Source: CALKZN01 sp050633585
Lineage (GTDB): Bacteria; Pseudomonadota; Gammaproteobacteria; Arenicellales; Arenicellaceae
DNA length: 33,569 nt
Direction: 5' to 3'
NCBI GenBank assembly: GCA_050633585.1
Contig: JBOEGT010000058.1
Location: 1 to 33,569 of the forward strand
The position numbers were made by a program, and so were the translations under genes. The notes beneath the pieces are model-generated. The model made no database searches. It had not been told where the DNA came from and was given only the letters and a program-made list of their open reading frames with translations. Numbering within the stretch: position 1 is the first letter of the stretch; the number at the start of each line of letters is the position of its first letter. Below, piece after piece: positions 1 to 8,342 of this stretch.

Positions 1-128
1 GCGGTTTTTTTGTTTTCAATATTAAGTTTTTCATACATTTGATATATTCGCTTTTTGAAACAGGTCGTTTCATTCACACCTGACTCTTTTTGTATAAATC
101 GATGCCGTGAGCACTCTGACAGTAAAAT

Positions 129-1565
129 ATGGTTTTTTCTTCAGCAATCTTTCTATTTTTATTCTTGCCTGTTGTTCTTATTGGGCATTGGCTAGCTGGT
201 CGCCGATTTAGAAATCTTTTTTTATTACTCGCTAGTCTTTTCTTCTATGCATGGGGTGAAGCGCATTATGTCGCCATCATGCTAATGAGTATTGTGGTGA
301 ATTATGGATTTGGCTTATTGTTGGATAGCGCCTACCTCAATAACCCTGCAAACCACCTAGACAAAAAACGCAAAACCTGGCTCTTTGTCATGCTGGCAAT
401 CAATCTATTGCCCTTAATTTATTACAAATACTCTGTCTTCTTACTAGAAAGCCTAGGAATGGATGCCCACTCAGATGTGTATTTACCGCTGGGTATTTCT
501 TTTTTCACCTTTCAGGCCATGTCGTATGTTATTGACGTTTATCGTCAAGAAAACAAAGCACAACGATCGGTTTTTTCGGTAGGTTTATACATTGCCTTAT
601 TCCCACAATTAATCGCTGGCCCTATTGTTCGATACGCAAGCGTTGCCCAACAACTCAAAAAACGCATTCAAACGATTGAATTGTTTTCTTCAGGTGTGGA
701 GCGTTTTGTTTATGGCTTAGGTAAAAAAATGCTCATCGCAAACCCATTGGGTTACATCGCTGATTCAATTTTTTCACTACCGCCTTCCGAGCTCACTTTT
801 ATGGCCGCTTGGCTAGGGATTGTGTGCTATGCATTACAAATTTATTTTGATTTTTCTGGCTATTCAGACATGGCGATAGGCTTGGGCAGAATGTTAGGTT
901 TTCGCTTTCAGGAAAATTTTAATTACCCCTATATTTCATCGTCCATCAGAGAATTTTGGCAGCGTTGGCACATGTCACTGTCAAGTTGGTTCCGTGATTA
1001 TTTATATATCCCACTGGGTGGCAATAGAAACGGACAATGGAAAACCATTCGCAACTTGTTTATCGTCTTTTTGATTTGTGGGCTGTGGCATGGTGCTAGT
1101 TGGAATTTTGTTATTTGGGGTTTATTGCATGGCAGTTTCTTGGCCTTAGAAAGAGGACGATTCGGCGCTATGCTCACCAAGCTTCCTGCCTTAATTCAAC
1201 ACGGTTACGTGTTAATAGTGGTGTTAATTGCGTGGGTATTTTTCCGTGCAGAAAACCTAGATATAAGCATGAACTATTTATCGACAATGTTCAGCATGCC
1301 GAGCAGTCTCTCGATCAACACATTAATCGCTATTGAATTAGATACAGAGTTTTATACAACGCTTGCTGTCGGCCTCTTACTTTCTGCTCCGGTATTTCCT
1401 GTACTAAAGAGTTATATTCATCGCGCATTCAGCCATCAATATCAGTCTGTTTATCGCGTGATTGGCAAATCGATAAACATTGTCGTTTTAATGGGGATAT
1501 TCAGTTTAGTCAGCATGGAAATAGCCAATGGTGCCTATAATCCTTTTATCTATTTTCGCTTCTAA
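129..1565 (+). CDS. MBOAT-family O-acyltransferase (AlgI-like), polysaccharide acetylation
   Basis: This 478-residue protein is a membrane-bound O-acyltransferase of the AlgI/PatA/DltB type, which passes an acetyl group across the inner membrane for addition to an exported polysaccharide. It is strongly hydrophobic throughout, with many membrane segments. The family signatures are visible: a YFDFSGYSDMAIG stretch, an REFWQRWHMSLSSWFRDYLYIPLGG stretch split by a short loop, and the catalytic GLWHG motif with His321, followed by His334 in LLHG. Length matches AlgI-like proteins (about 470-520). The next gene, 29 bases on, is an AlgX/AlgJ-like partner, so the pair works as an acetylation module. 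Upstream bases 1-128 hold no gene and no clear ribosome site. The polymer is unknown; alginate is not implied, because no alginate genes are in view. Confidence 0.93.
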   Translation: MVFSSAIFLFLFLPVVLIGHWLAGRRFRNLFLLLASLFFYAWGEAHYVAIMLMSIVVNYGFGLLLDSAYLNNPANHLDKKRKTWLFVMLAINLLPLIYYKYSVFLLESLGMDAHSDVYLPLGISFFTFQAMSYVIDVYRQENKAQRSVFSVGLYIALFPQLIAGPIVRYASVAQQLKKRIQTIELFSSGVERFVYGLGKKMLIANPLGYIADSIFSLPPSELTFMAAWLGIVCYALQIYFDFSGYSDMAIGLGRMLGFRFQENFNYPYISSSIREFWQRWHMSLSSWFRDYLYIPLGGNRNGQWKTIRNLFIVFLICGLWHGASWNFVIWGLLHGSFLALERGRFGAMLTKLPALIQHGYVLIVVLIAWVFFRAENLDISMNYLSTMFSMPSSLSINTLIAIELDTEFYTTLAVGLLLSAPVFPVLKSYIHRAFSHQYQSVYRVIGKSINIVVLMGIFSLVSMEIANGAYNPFIYFRF

Positions 1566-1594
1566 TTGTCTCACGCTACAACAACGATATTTCT

Positions 1595-2812
1595 ATGTTT
1601 GACAAATTACATCATTACCTCTTAAGCGCACTGTTTCTAGCAGCTATTGGCTTGCCAGCACTTGTTTGGCTCAATAGCTCAACACAAGAAATTTCAAAGC
1701 AAGAAAATCGTCGTCTGAAAACATTTCCAAGCATTAAATTTGATGATAATGGACTCCAAAACTTCCCAAAAGAATTTGAATCTTATTTCAAGGATCACTA
1801 TGGATTTAGGCATGAATTAGTCAGCACAAGCAAATCCCTCAAACAACACCTATTCAACAAGTCTCCGATAAAACATATTATTCGCGGCAATGATGATTGG
1901 CTTTTTGCTAACCAAGATGGGTCACTCAGAGATCATATTGGTCTTAGCCCAATTACTGACGATATTTTAGCGCAATGGCAACAGCATTTAAGTAACAAAA
2001 GTCAGTGGTTAGATAGCTTAGGCGCACAATATTTATTGGTGCCCGTGCCCAATAAAATGACGCTATTCACAGAACACTTACCTCAACGCATTCGAAATCA
2101 TTCTAGTCAGACCATGCTAGATCTGTTGCTGGCCGAATTAGATAAGCAAAACGACTTCAAAGGGTATATCAACTTAGAACCATTATTACGCGCTCAAAAA
2201 GAAACAGGCTTAACGACCCTACAAGAGCTTGCCCAGTTACAGGAAACCGAAAACTTATATTTCAAGCAAGATACGCACTGGACCAGTTTTGGTGCTTTTT
2301 TAAGTTATCAACACATCATGAATAAGTTGAAAACCATGCTGCCAGAACTCAGTCCAGCATTAACGTTCGATGATATCTATGCAAAACAAGTCGCGAAACG
2401 TGGTGACTTAGCTCGCATGTCGCAAATCACTGTTAAAGAAATGCACCACCACATCAAGCAAAAAGAACAATGCGCAATCGAACCGCCGACACCTGTAAAT
2501 CGTTTCAAAGACACCGAGGCATATAAACTCAAACAGAAACGTCTACCGACATTAACGGGTTGCCCGCATAAAAATTTACGTGCAGTTGTCGTGAACGATT
2601 CTTTTGGTGCTTACTTAAAACCGTTTTTTGCCGAAAGTTTTAACCAAGTTATCTTTATGAACTCTTATGACTTAGTTGGTATGGAGAGTTTTTTGAGAGA
2701 ATTTAAACCGGACGTTTTCATTGATATTCGTGTGGAACGCAGCATTAAGCGTTTACTCGCTCCAAATGAGAAACTTCAAAAAAGGCTGGCAAGCATTTCA
2801 AGTACGCAATAA
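1595..2812 (+). CDS. AlgX/AlgJ-like SGNH-type acetyltransferase, periplasmic
   Basis: A 405-residue protein with an N-terminal signal anchor (residues about 8-27, LLSALFLAAIGLPALVWL) and a periplasmic body of the alginate acetyltransferase AlgJ/AlgX family. The catalytic set expected for these SGNH-like enzymes is visible: DTHW at 226-229 (Asp226, His228) and NDSFG with Ser336 as the likely nucleophile. The N-terminal ENRRLKTFP segment is also typical. It probably receives acetyl groups exported by the preceding MBOAT protein and places them on the polysaccharide. It follows the MBOAT gene by 29 bases on the same strand, so co-transcription is likely. Family membership is clear; the polymer acted on cannot be told from the sequence. 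Confidence 0.88.
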   Translation: MFDKLHHYLLSALFLAAIGLPALVWLNSSTQEISKQENRRLKTFPSIKFDDNGLQNFPKEFESYFKDHYGFRHELVSTSKSLKQHLFNKSPIKHIIRGNDDWLFANQDGSLRDHIGLSPITDDILAQWQQHLSNKSQWLDSLGAQYLLVPVPNKMTLFTEHLPQRIRNHSSQTMLDLLLAELDKQNDFKGYINLEPLLRAQKETGLTTLQELAQLQETENLYFKQDTHWTSFGAFLSYQHIMNKLKTMLPELSPALTFDDIYAKQVAKRGDLARMSQITVKEMHHHIKQKEQCAIEPPTPVNRFKDTEAYKLKQKRLPTLTGCPHKNLRAVVVNDSFGAYLKPFFAESFNQVIFMNSYDLVGMESFLREFKPDVFIDIRVERSIKRLLAPNEKLQKRLASISSTQ

Positions 2813-2918
2813 AAATCCGTGCAATTACCCTACATCTCCTCCTCGCTATTGTTAGTCAAATTTTACTGAGGCAAGCATACTGAACGCCTGAACACACTCT
2901 TTATTCATAGGAATAGCC

Positions 2919-2950
2919 TTGACCATAGAGCATACTCCATGGTTTAAACT
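2919..2950 (+). promoter_or_regulatory. MerR-type stretched promoter and operator
   Basis: A -35 element TTGACC (2919-2924) and a -10 element TAAACT (2945-2950) are separated by 20 bases, longer than the usual 17 and typical of MerR-activated promoters. Inside the spacer is a 22-bp near-perfect dyad at 2922-2943 whose ends are ACCAT and ATGGT, with inner GAG/CTC symmetry that resembles ZntR/CadR sites. It lies just upstream of the MerF-like gene. The MerR-family regulator encoded convergently at 3229-3645 is the obvious ligand. Confidence 0.85.
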
Positions 2951-2977
2951 GTATTTTTTAAAATACATTGATCAAAG

Positions 2978-3232
2978 ATGAATAACGAGAAAATTTCAAA
3001 CCCAACATCTCCAAAGCACTATGCTTGGATCGCAGCCACTTTATGTATCGGTTGCTGCGCCATCGTCCCTGTTTTAGTCTTCTTTGGCGTAAGTAGCGCT
3101 GCAGGCCTAGCAATTTATTTTGAATTTGCTGCGACAGGATTCTTTATCGCAAGCTTATCGATCTTGAGTTACCTAATATTCAAGAAAAAAACAAAGTCTT
3201 GCCACACCAGCTGTTCATGTAAAGGAAGTTAA
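2978..3232 (+). CDS. MerF-like two-helix heavy-metal transport protein
   Basis: An 84-residue protein with two predicted membrane helices (about 16-36 and 43-67). Cysteines are placed as in small mercury transporters: a C-x2-CC cluster (Cys23, Cys26, Cys27) in the first helix, followed by a proline, and a second Cys cluster (Cys75, Cys79, Cys81) in the cytoplasmic tail. Size, topology and the paired Cys sites match MerF (about 81 residues), which moves Hg(II) across the inner membrane. It is driven by a clear MerR-type promoter (2919-2950) and its stop overlaps that of a MerR regulator on the other strand. No MerA or MerP is in view, so the metal and the direction of transport are open; Hg, Cd, Zn or Pb are all possible. 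No strong Shine-Dalgarno sequence precedes the ATG. Confidence 0.72.
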   Translation: MNNEKISNPTSPKHYAWIAATLCIGCCAIVPVLVFFGVSSAAGLAIYFEFAATGFFIASLSILSYLIFKKKTKSCHTSCSCKGS

Positions 3233-3645
3233 TCATCACGGTTCAATGACTCAACGGCATGAAAACATTCTGGAAAGCCTGAACCATCACCACATTCACT
3301 ATCACACGCTTGTTCAATGATTTCTAGCTGGCTTTTGTACTGTTTAAGAAGTTCTATTTTTTTATCAAACATAGCAATTTTATCTTTCAACTTCCTTGGC
3401 AAATCCGAGCAAGATAGGTCATTGGCATCAAATGAACTCAATAAGCTTTTAATTTCTGATAGGCTAAAACCTAACGATTTAAGCTGAGAAATTTGAGCCA
3501 AGCGTTCTACTATTTTGGGTGAATAATCCTTATAGTTATTCTCATGTCTGCCCAATTCATTAGAAGGAAGTAAGCCTCGTTTTTCATAATAACGGATGGT
3601 ATCGCGTGAAAAACCAGATTCTGCGGCAAGTGTTCCAATAAGCAT
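3229..3645 (-). CDS. MerR-family metal-responsive transcriptional regulator
   Basis: A 138-residue MerR-family activator with an N-terminal winged helix (GTLAAESGFSRDTIRYYEKRGLL, residues 4-26), a long dimerisation helix and a C-terminal metal loop. Cysteines stand at 79, 114, 118 and 127; Cys79 and Cys114 are at the ZntR/CadR/PbrR metal-binding spacing, so it should sense a soft or divalent metal rather than a drug. The start is supported by an AGAGGT sequence a few bases before the ATG. Its stop codon overlaps the stop of the MerF-like gene by 4 bases (TTAA), and the dyad at 2922-2943 is its likely target. Which metal it senses cannot be settled by eye: the C-terminal loop (Cys114, Cys118, Cys127) is not identical to any one subtype I recall. 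Confidence 0.88.
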   Translation of the reverse strand: MLIGTLAAESGFSRDTIRYYEKRGLLPSNELGRHENNYKDYSPKIVERLAQISQLKSLGFSLSEIKSLLSSFDANDLSCSDLPRKLKDKIAMFDKKIELLKQYKSQLEIIEQACDSECGDGSGFPECFHAVESLNRDD

Positions 3646-3688
3646 GATGTACTACCTCTTGAACGATGATGGATAAACCAATGTATTC

Positions 3689-3728
3689 TAACGTGTAATA
3701 TAATAGCCTAATTGTGATTACACGTTAA
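3689..3728 (-). promoter_or_regulatory. 11-bp inverted repeat over a candidate merR-gene promoter
   Basis: TAACGTGTAAT (3689-3699) and ATTACACGTTA (3717-3727) form a perfect 11-bp inverted repeat with a 17-base spacer. On the minus strand a plausible promoter fits it: -35 TTAACG (3728-3723), a 17-base gap, and -10 TATTAT (3705-3700). One arm covers the -35 element and the other abuts the -10 element. The site is 44-82 bases upstream of the MerR start codon. The sequence differs from the MerR dyad at 2922-2943, so another factor is implied. The rest of 3646-3840 holds no gene I can support. Confidence 0.5.
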
Positions 3729-3840
3729 AACATGCGTTTCGTCATGGTTTAAAAACGCTGGTGGTTCTGTGTAAAAAACAGATGCTCATATCAGCCGTTC
3801 TTTACCTATACAGATTGCGTTAACGGTATGAACAATAAAT

Positions 3841-3878
3841 AAAAAAGGCTTGAAACGTTCAATAACATTTCAAGCCTT
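3841..3878 (-). terminator. Rho-independent terminator of the YHS-domain gene
   Basis: An 11-bp perfect stem, AAGGCTTGAAA (3845-3855) paired with TTTCAAGCCTT (3868-3878), with a 12-base loop. Read on the minus strand the stem is followed by a T run (complement of 3841-3846) and further AT-rich sequence. It starts 26 bases beyond the stop of the YHS-domain gene. Confidence 0.85.
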
Positions 3879-3903
3879 ATGGCTATACATCAATAGGCTA
3901 ATA

Positions 3904-4353
3904 TTATTTCGCTAAAATACCAGGCCAATTCTTGTCAGCTGCGGCGATAAAACCTGCTCTGTCAGTATTCCACAGGTCATTAACACTCTGGTTGTAATTT
4001 AAATAAAGCTTGCCATCTAACACGGTGAATTGTTCAGGTTCAATGGATGCGGTAGTGTTTTGCGACACCGCATAAGCACAATACCCACCATATTGTGGCT
4101 CATACTTTTCTGGATTTGCCACAAATAGATCAAGGTTTGCTTTTGAGGAAAACTGCCATGTCGCTCCTTTATATTCTGTTGAATAGGCTTTGTCCCCTTT
4201 CACTGGCTTACCTTCTGTGAAATATGCCACGGTGTCATAGCCTTTGATGGCTTTATTCGACAATAATGGCGTATAAATTGGATCAACTGCGGATGCATTG
4301 ACAGATATCAATAGCAAAATGAATGCAGTCACTGTGGTAAACAAAGTCTTCAT
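3904..4353 (-). CDS. Secreted YHS domain-containing protein
   Basis: A 149-residue protein with a signal peptide (residues 1-22, cut near SASA) and a YHS domain of the exported type. Signature stretches are GYDTVAYF (38-45), YKGATWQFSS (61-70), NPEKYEPQYGGYCAYAVS (80-97, with Cys92), KLYLNYN and the terminal NWP. YHS domains are thought to bind metal ions, and secreted versions are often found near copper or other metal genes, though their biochemical role is not well known. The start is supported by GAGGA ahead of the ATG. It stands alone with its own terminator at 3841-3878 and a dyad at 4407-4434 upstream. The nearby MerR/MerF-like pair fits a metal theme, but a functional link is only inferred. 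Confidence 0.88.
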   Translation of the reverse strand: MKTLFTTVTAFILLLISVNASAVDPIYTPLLSNKAIKGYDTVAYFTEGKPVKGDKAYSTEYKGATWQFSSKANLDLFVANPEKYEPQYGGYCAYAVSQNTTASIEPEQFTVLDGKLYLNYNQSVNDLWNTDRAGFIAAADKNWPGILAK

Positions 4354-4406
4354 AGTTTTATCCTCGTCGGTTACGACGTTAATATGTCTTAATCATTCAA
4401 TATATC

Positions 4407-4434
4407 TGTTGGTAAATCATGGTGTTTACCAACA
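4407..4434. promoter_or_regulatory. 10-bp inverted repeat between the YHS gene and yejF
   Basis: TGTTGGTAAA (4407-4416) and TTTACCAACA (4425-4434) are perfect inverted repeats with an 8-base centre. No T run follows on either strand, which argues against a terminator for yejF. It lies 54-81 bases upstream of the YHS gene start, so an operator for that gene is the better reading. Confidence 0.45.
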
Positions 4435-4487
4435 TTCATCTTATATGACCGCATTCTACACAGGGTTATTACAGCCATTGTATTAAA

Positions 4488-6179
4488 TCATTCTAATGTT
4501 GCCGCCAGTAACTTTTGTGTGTAGGGGTGAGTCGGTCGTTGCAATACGTCTTCAGCCTCTCCGTGTTCAACGACTTCGCCATTTTTGATAACCATAATAT
4601 GGTGGCTGATTGCTTTAATAACATGAATGTCATGGCTAATAAACACATAGCTTAATTTTCGTTCTTCTTGCAGTTTTCTAAGCAATTCAATCACCTGCAT
4701 TTGTACTGCTCGATCTAAGGCAGAGGTTGGCTCATCTAAGAAAACCAAGCGAGGGTTTAAAATGAACGCCCTCGCGATGGCAATTCGCTGCCGCTGCCCA
4801 CCCGAAAATTCATGTGGATACCGATGCTTTGTGGCCGGATCTAACCCCACTTCACGCATAATGTCATCAACCTGTTGATCGATAACACTATCGCTCAAAT
4901 GTCCTTGCAAATGTAAACCCTCACTAATGATTTGTTTCACCGACATTCTTGGGCTTAAGCTTGAAAAAGGATCTTGGAAAACAATTTGCATTGAACTTCT
5001 TAGGGGACGAAGTGCTTTTTCACTTAAATGAGAAATGCGATGCCCATCTAATTCAATCGTTCCAGTGGAGTGAATAAGCCTTAAAATCGCTAACGCTAAG
5101 GTTGACTTACCAGAACCACTCTCACCCAACACGCCAAGCGTGCTGCCTTCATGCAATTCAACATTCACGCCTTTCAATGCATGAAAAAAATCTTTACACG
5201 TTCCAAACAACGGTTTTGATGCATTAAACTTAACATGCAAATCTTCGGTAGAAACAACCACAGGGCATTGAGAAATAGTCTCACACAAAGACACCGCGGC
5301 TCCTTTGGGGTAACTTTCCATTAATAATCGCGTGTAGTCATGCTTTGGCTGGTTAAGAATCGCGTCAGTCTTCCCTCTTTCAACAATTTCTCCATGTTGC
5401 ATCACTAACACTTTATCAGCCAAATATTTCACAACACCTAAATCATGCGTGATCAACAGAATACTCATATGATACTGCTGTTGTAGCTCACGCAAGAGGT
5501 CTAAAATCTCTTTTTGAACAGTGACATCCAATGCCGTCGTTGGTTCATCCGCAATCAATAATTTTGGTCTATTTGCTAAAGCCATGGCGATCATGACCCG
5601 TTGCCTTTGCCCACCTGAGAGTTGATGTGGATAAGATTTCAGTTTTGATACGGGGTCAACAATGTGAACATCTTCTAACAGAGATAATACTTTTTCCCGT
5701 GTGGCAACCTTGGAAAGTTTTTGACTTCTATTCGCTGACTCACCGACTTGTTTTTCCACGGTTTGCAATGGGTTCAAAGCACTCATTGGTTCTTGGAAAA
5801 TCATGCCTATATCACAGCCACGAATTGCGGTCATAGACTTCAAGGAACGAGATAACAACTCAACCCTTTGACTGACTTTTTCGCTATCGTTACAAGCACC
5901 CGTCGCACACGCATCACCACTGAACCAGATCTCACCGCTGGGATGAAACGCCGCAGGGTACGGTAATAATCTCATAATCGAATGTGCCGTTAAAGACTTT
6001 CCAGAGCCGGATTCACCCACCAATGCCACAGTGGTATTACGCTCAACATTGAAGCTAACATTTTTAACAATATGTGTTTGTTGTTCGCCCTGCTGAAAAG
6101 AAACTGACAGGTCTTTCACATGTAGGATTGCCTCTTTTTCGGATAATGCTTTATCAGTCATTTTGCTCACGTTGCTCAT
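4488..6179 (-). CDS. yejF: Peptide ABC importer, double ATP-binding subunit YejF
   Basis: A 563-residue cytoplasmic protein made of two fused ABC ATPase domains, the arrangement of YejF. The first domain has Walker A GESGSGKS (55-62), signature LSGGQRQR and Walker B LLIADEPTTALD; the second repeats GESGSGKS, then FSGGQRQR and LVFLDEPTSALD. Both domains carry the oligopeptide-transporter type C-terminal extension with a proline-rich HDYTRLLMESYP or HPYTQKLLAA segment. It is the last gene of a yejA-yejB-yejE-yejF operon, 18 bases after yejE. It powers uptake of peptides; in enterobacteria the same transporter imports microcin C and other peptide-like compounds. Met7 is an alternative start; neither start has a strong ribosome site. 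Confidence 0.95.
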   Translation of the reverse strand: MSNVSKMTDKALSEKEAILHVKDLSVSFQQGEQQTHIVKNVSFNVERNTTVALVGESGSGKSLTAHSIMRLLPYPAAFHPSGEIWFSGDACATGACNDSEKVSQRVELLSRSLKSMTAIRGCDIGMIFQEPMSALNPLQTVEKQVGESANRSQKLSKVATREKVLSLLEDVHIVDPVSKLKSYPHQLSGGQRQRVMIAMALANRPKLLIADEPTTALDVTVQKEILDLLRELQQQYHMSILLITHDLGVVKYLADKVLVMQHGEIVERGKTDAILNQPKHDYTRLLMESYPKGAAVSLCETISQCPVVVSTEDLHVKFNASKPLFGTCKDFFHALKGVNVELHEGSTLGVLGESGSGKSTLALAILRLIHSTGTIELDGHRISHLSEKALRPLRSSMQIVFQDPFSSLSPRMSVKQIISEGLHLQGHLSDSVIDQQVDDIMREVGLDPATKHRYPHEFSGGQRQRIAIARAFILNPRLVFLDEPTSALDRAVQMQVIELLRKLQEERKLSYVFISHDIHVIKAISHHIMVIKNGEVVEHGEAEDVLQRPTHPYTQKLLAATLE

Positions 6180-6197
6180 TAAGATAAATGCTCATGC

Positions 6198-7217
6198 CTA
6201 TCGAGAAAGCAGGCGCGGATCGAAGGCATCTCGGATGCCTTCACCAATAAACACTAAGAGCGTTAACATACTCGAAATCACTAAAAAAGCGGTGATGGCC
6301 AACCATGGTGCGTGTAAATTACCTTTGCCTTGGGACATCAATTCACCCAGAGATGCTGACCCCACTGGCAAACCAAAACCTAGAAAGTCTAATGACGTTA
6401 ACGTGATAATCGCACCCGTTAAGATAAACGGTAGCATGGTCATCGTAGCAACCATCGCATTGGGCAATATATGTTTGAACATAATCACACGATTGCTAAC
6501 ACCCATTGCTCTAGCGGCACTGACATAGTCTAAATTACGCCCTTTCAAAAATTCAGCACGCACAACATCAACCAGCCGGGTCCAGCTAAATAACAACATA
6601 ACACCCAGTAACCACCAAAAATTAGGCTGGATAATACTGGCAAGAATAATCAAGACAAACAGGCGAGGCAGACCGCTCCAAATTTCTAGAAACCGTTGTC
6701 CAAAAAGATCTATTCTGCCGCCATAATACCCTTGAATAGCACCAACAATCACACCAATAATGCTGCTGCCAATACTCAGTGCTAAAGCAAACAATATAGA
6801 AATTCTAAAACCATACAAAGCTCTTGCAAAAACGTCTCTGGCTTGATCATCTGTCCCTAAGAGGTTCTGCCAAGTCGGTGGTGACGGCGCCGGTTGTGGC
6901 AAGTCGGCAACATGCGTATCGTAACTATAGGGAATGAAAGGCCAAACCATCCAACCATCTTTTTGAATCAACTCAATCACATAAGGATCACTGTAGTCCG
7001 CTTCAGTATCAAAGTCTCCATCAAACGTCGTTTCTGGGTAGGACTGGAACACTGGCATATAAAAATCTCCCTTGTAAGACACCAGTAGCGGTTTATCGTT
7101 TGCAATCAGTTCTGCAAATAAACTCACGATAAATAACACCAAAAAGATTCGCAAACTCCACGCCGCACGCTTATTTTGGAAAAAGGTTTCTTTTCGGCGT
7201 TGATTGAGTGGAGACAT
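6198..7217 (-). CDS. yejE: Peptide ABC importer permease YejE
   Basis: A 339-residue inner-membrane permease. After a cytoplasmic start and one helix (about 22-40) there is the YejE-typical FAELIANDKPLLV segment and a periplasmic stretch of about 90 residues. The C-terminal half is a binding-protein-dependent permease domain with the EAA-type loop SAARAMGVSNRVIMFKHILPN that contacts the ATPase. The end, IRDAFDPRL, is also typical of DppC/OppC-like permeases. Length agrees with E. coli YejE (about 341). It is transcribed between yejB and yejF with short gaps. Confidence 0.95.
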   Translation of the reverse strand: MSPLNQRRKETFFQNKRAAWSLRIFLVLFIVSLFAELIANDKPLLVSYKGDFYMPVFQSYPETTFDGDFDTEADYSDPYVIELIQKDGWMVWPFIPYSYDTHVADLPQPAPSPPTWQNLLGTDDQARDVFARALYGFRISILFALALSIGSSIIGVIVGAIQGYYGGRIDLFGQRFLEIWSGLPRLFVLIILASIIQPNFWWLLGVMLLFSWTRLVDVVRAEFLKGRNLDYVSAARAMGVSNRVIMFKHILPNAMVATMTMLPFILTGAIITLTSLDFLGFGLPVGSASLGELMSQGKGNLHAPWLAITAFLVISSMLTLLVFIGEGIRDAFDPRLLSR

Positions 7218-7254
7218 ATCGTTAAGAATTATTCTATTGAGTTAACTTATCTGA

Positions 7255-8340
7255 TTAGCGCTGACTACTTTCAAAGTCAATCCGAGGGTCAACCAGCACA
7301 TACACTAGGTCTGAAATCAATTTAATCACCAAGCCAAACAAGGTAAAAATGAATAATGTGCCAAAAATAACGGGGTAATCACGACTCAGCACCGATTCAA
7401 AACCGAGCAAGCCTATCCCATCTAAGGAAAAAATCACTTCAATGAGTAAGGAACCTGTAATGAAAATGCTGAGGAACGCTGCTGGAAAGCTCGAAATAAT
7501 AATCAACATCGCATTACGGAAGACATGCTGATAAAGCACTTGGTTTTCGCTCAAGCCTTTCGATCTTGCTGTAGTGACATATTGCTTATTAATTTCATCT
7601 AAAAAAGAATTCTTGGTTAGCATTGTCAATGTTGCAAATCCACCAATCGTGTAAGCGGCCAGCGGAAGTACCAAATGCCAGAAATAATCTTTGATTTTTC
7701 CAAACCACGTCATCTCTTCAAAATCTGGTGACGTTAAGCCACGCAAAGGAAACCAATCCAAAAAACTACCGCCAGAAAAAATGACGATCAAAAATATACC
7801 CAGCAAGAAACTAGGGATCGCATTGGCAATCACCACAAAGAAACTACTATACACATCAAAGCGGCTGCCATGAGACACTGCTTTAGCAATGCCTAAAGGA
7901 ATCGAAATTAAGTAAATCAATAAGGTACTCCATAACCCCAAGGAGATGGTGACGGGCATTTTCTCCAAAATCAAATCAATCACCGATGTATTTCGAAAGA
8001 AACTATCGCCAAAATCAAAGCGCACATAGTTCAGTAACATATCAAAAAAGCGAACATGGACAGGTTTATCAAAACCATAGAGTTTTTTAATCTCCGTCAC
8101 GACTTCCGGCGGCAATCCTTGGGCGCCACGATAGTCAAAGTTACTCCGCTGTGAAGACTCAAAAGCGCCGCTGCTTCCACTTGTTCGATTCGTATCCCCT
8201 GCTTGTTCGCCTTGTATAGAGGCAATCATCTGTTCAACAGGCCCACCCGGCGCGGATTGAATAATAAAAAAATTGATCACCAAAATCCCCAACAGCGTGG
8301 GAATGATCAACAATAACCGTCGTAAAATATAAGAACCCAT
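7255..8340 (-). CDS. yejB: Peptide ABC importer permease YejB
   Basis: A 361-residue inner-membrane permease that starts MGSYILRRLLLIIPTLLGILVINFFIIQSAPGGPVEQ, the DppB/OppB-type first helix. The YejB-specific insert with FDYRGAQGLPPEVVTEIKKLYGFDKP is present. The permease domain with its EAA-type loop (TTARSKGLSENQVLYQHVFRNA) fills the C-terminal part, ending LVDPRIDF. It begins 2 bases after the yejA stop, so the two are likely translated together. Confidence 0.95.
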   Translation of the reverse strand: MGSYILRRLLLIIPTLLGILVINFFIIQSAPGGPVEQMIASIQGEQAGDTNRTSGSSGAFESSQRSNFDYRGAQGLPPEVVTEIKKLYGFDKPVHVRFFDMLLNYVRFDFGDSFFRNTSVIDLILEKMPVTISLGLWSTLLIYLISIPLGIAKAVSHGSRFDVYSSFFVVIANAIPSFLLGIFLIVIFSGGSFLDWFPLRGLTSPDFEEMTWFGKIKDYFWHLVLPLAAYTIGGFATLTMLTKNSFLDEINKQYVTTARSKGLSENQVLYQHVFRNAMLIIISSFPAAFLSIFITGSLLIEVIFSLDGIGLLGFESVLSRDYPVIFGTLFIFTLFGLVIKLISDLVYVLVDPRIDFESSQR

Positions 8341-8342
8341 AT

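Noticed and set aside
1..128. Possible gene end or terminator at the left edge
   Set aside because: A T run follows GCGG at the very start, which could be the tail of a terminator, but the upstream stem would lie outside the window.
3725..3765. Integron attC-like features (GTTAAAA and short AAACGC/GCGTTT arms)
   Set aside because: The core sites do not fit GTTRRRY and its partner, no integrase is present, and flanking genes are not cassette-like.
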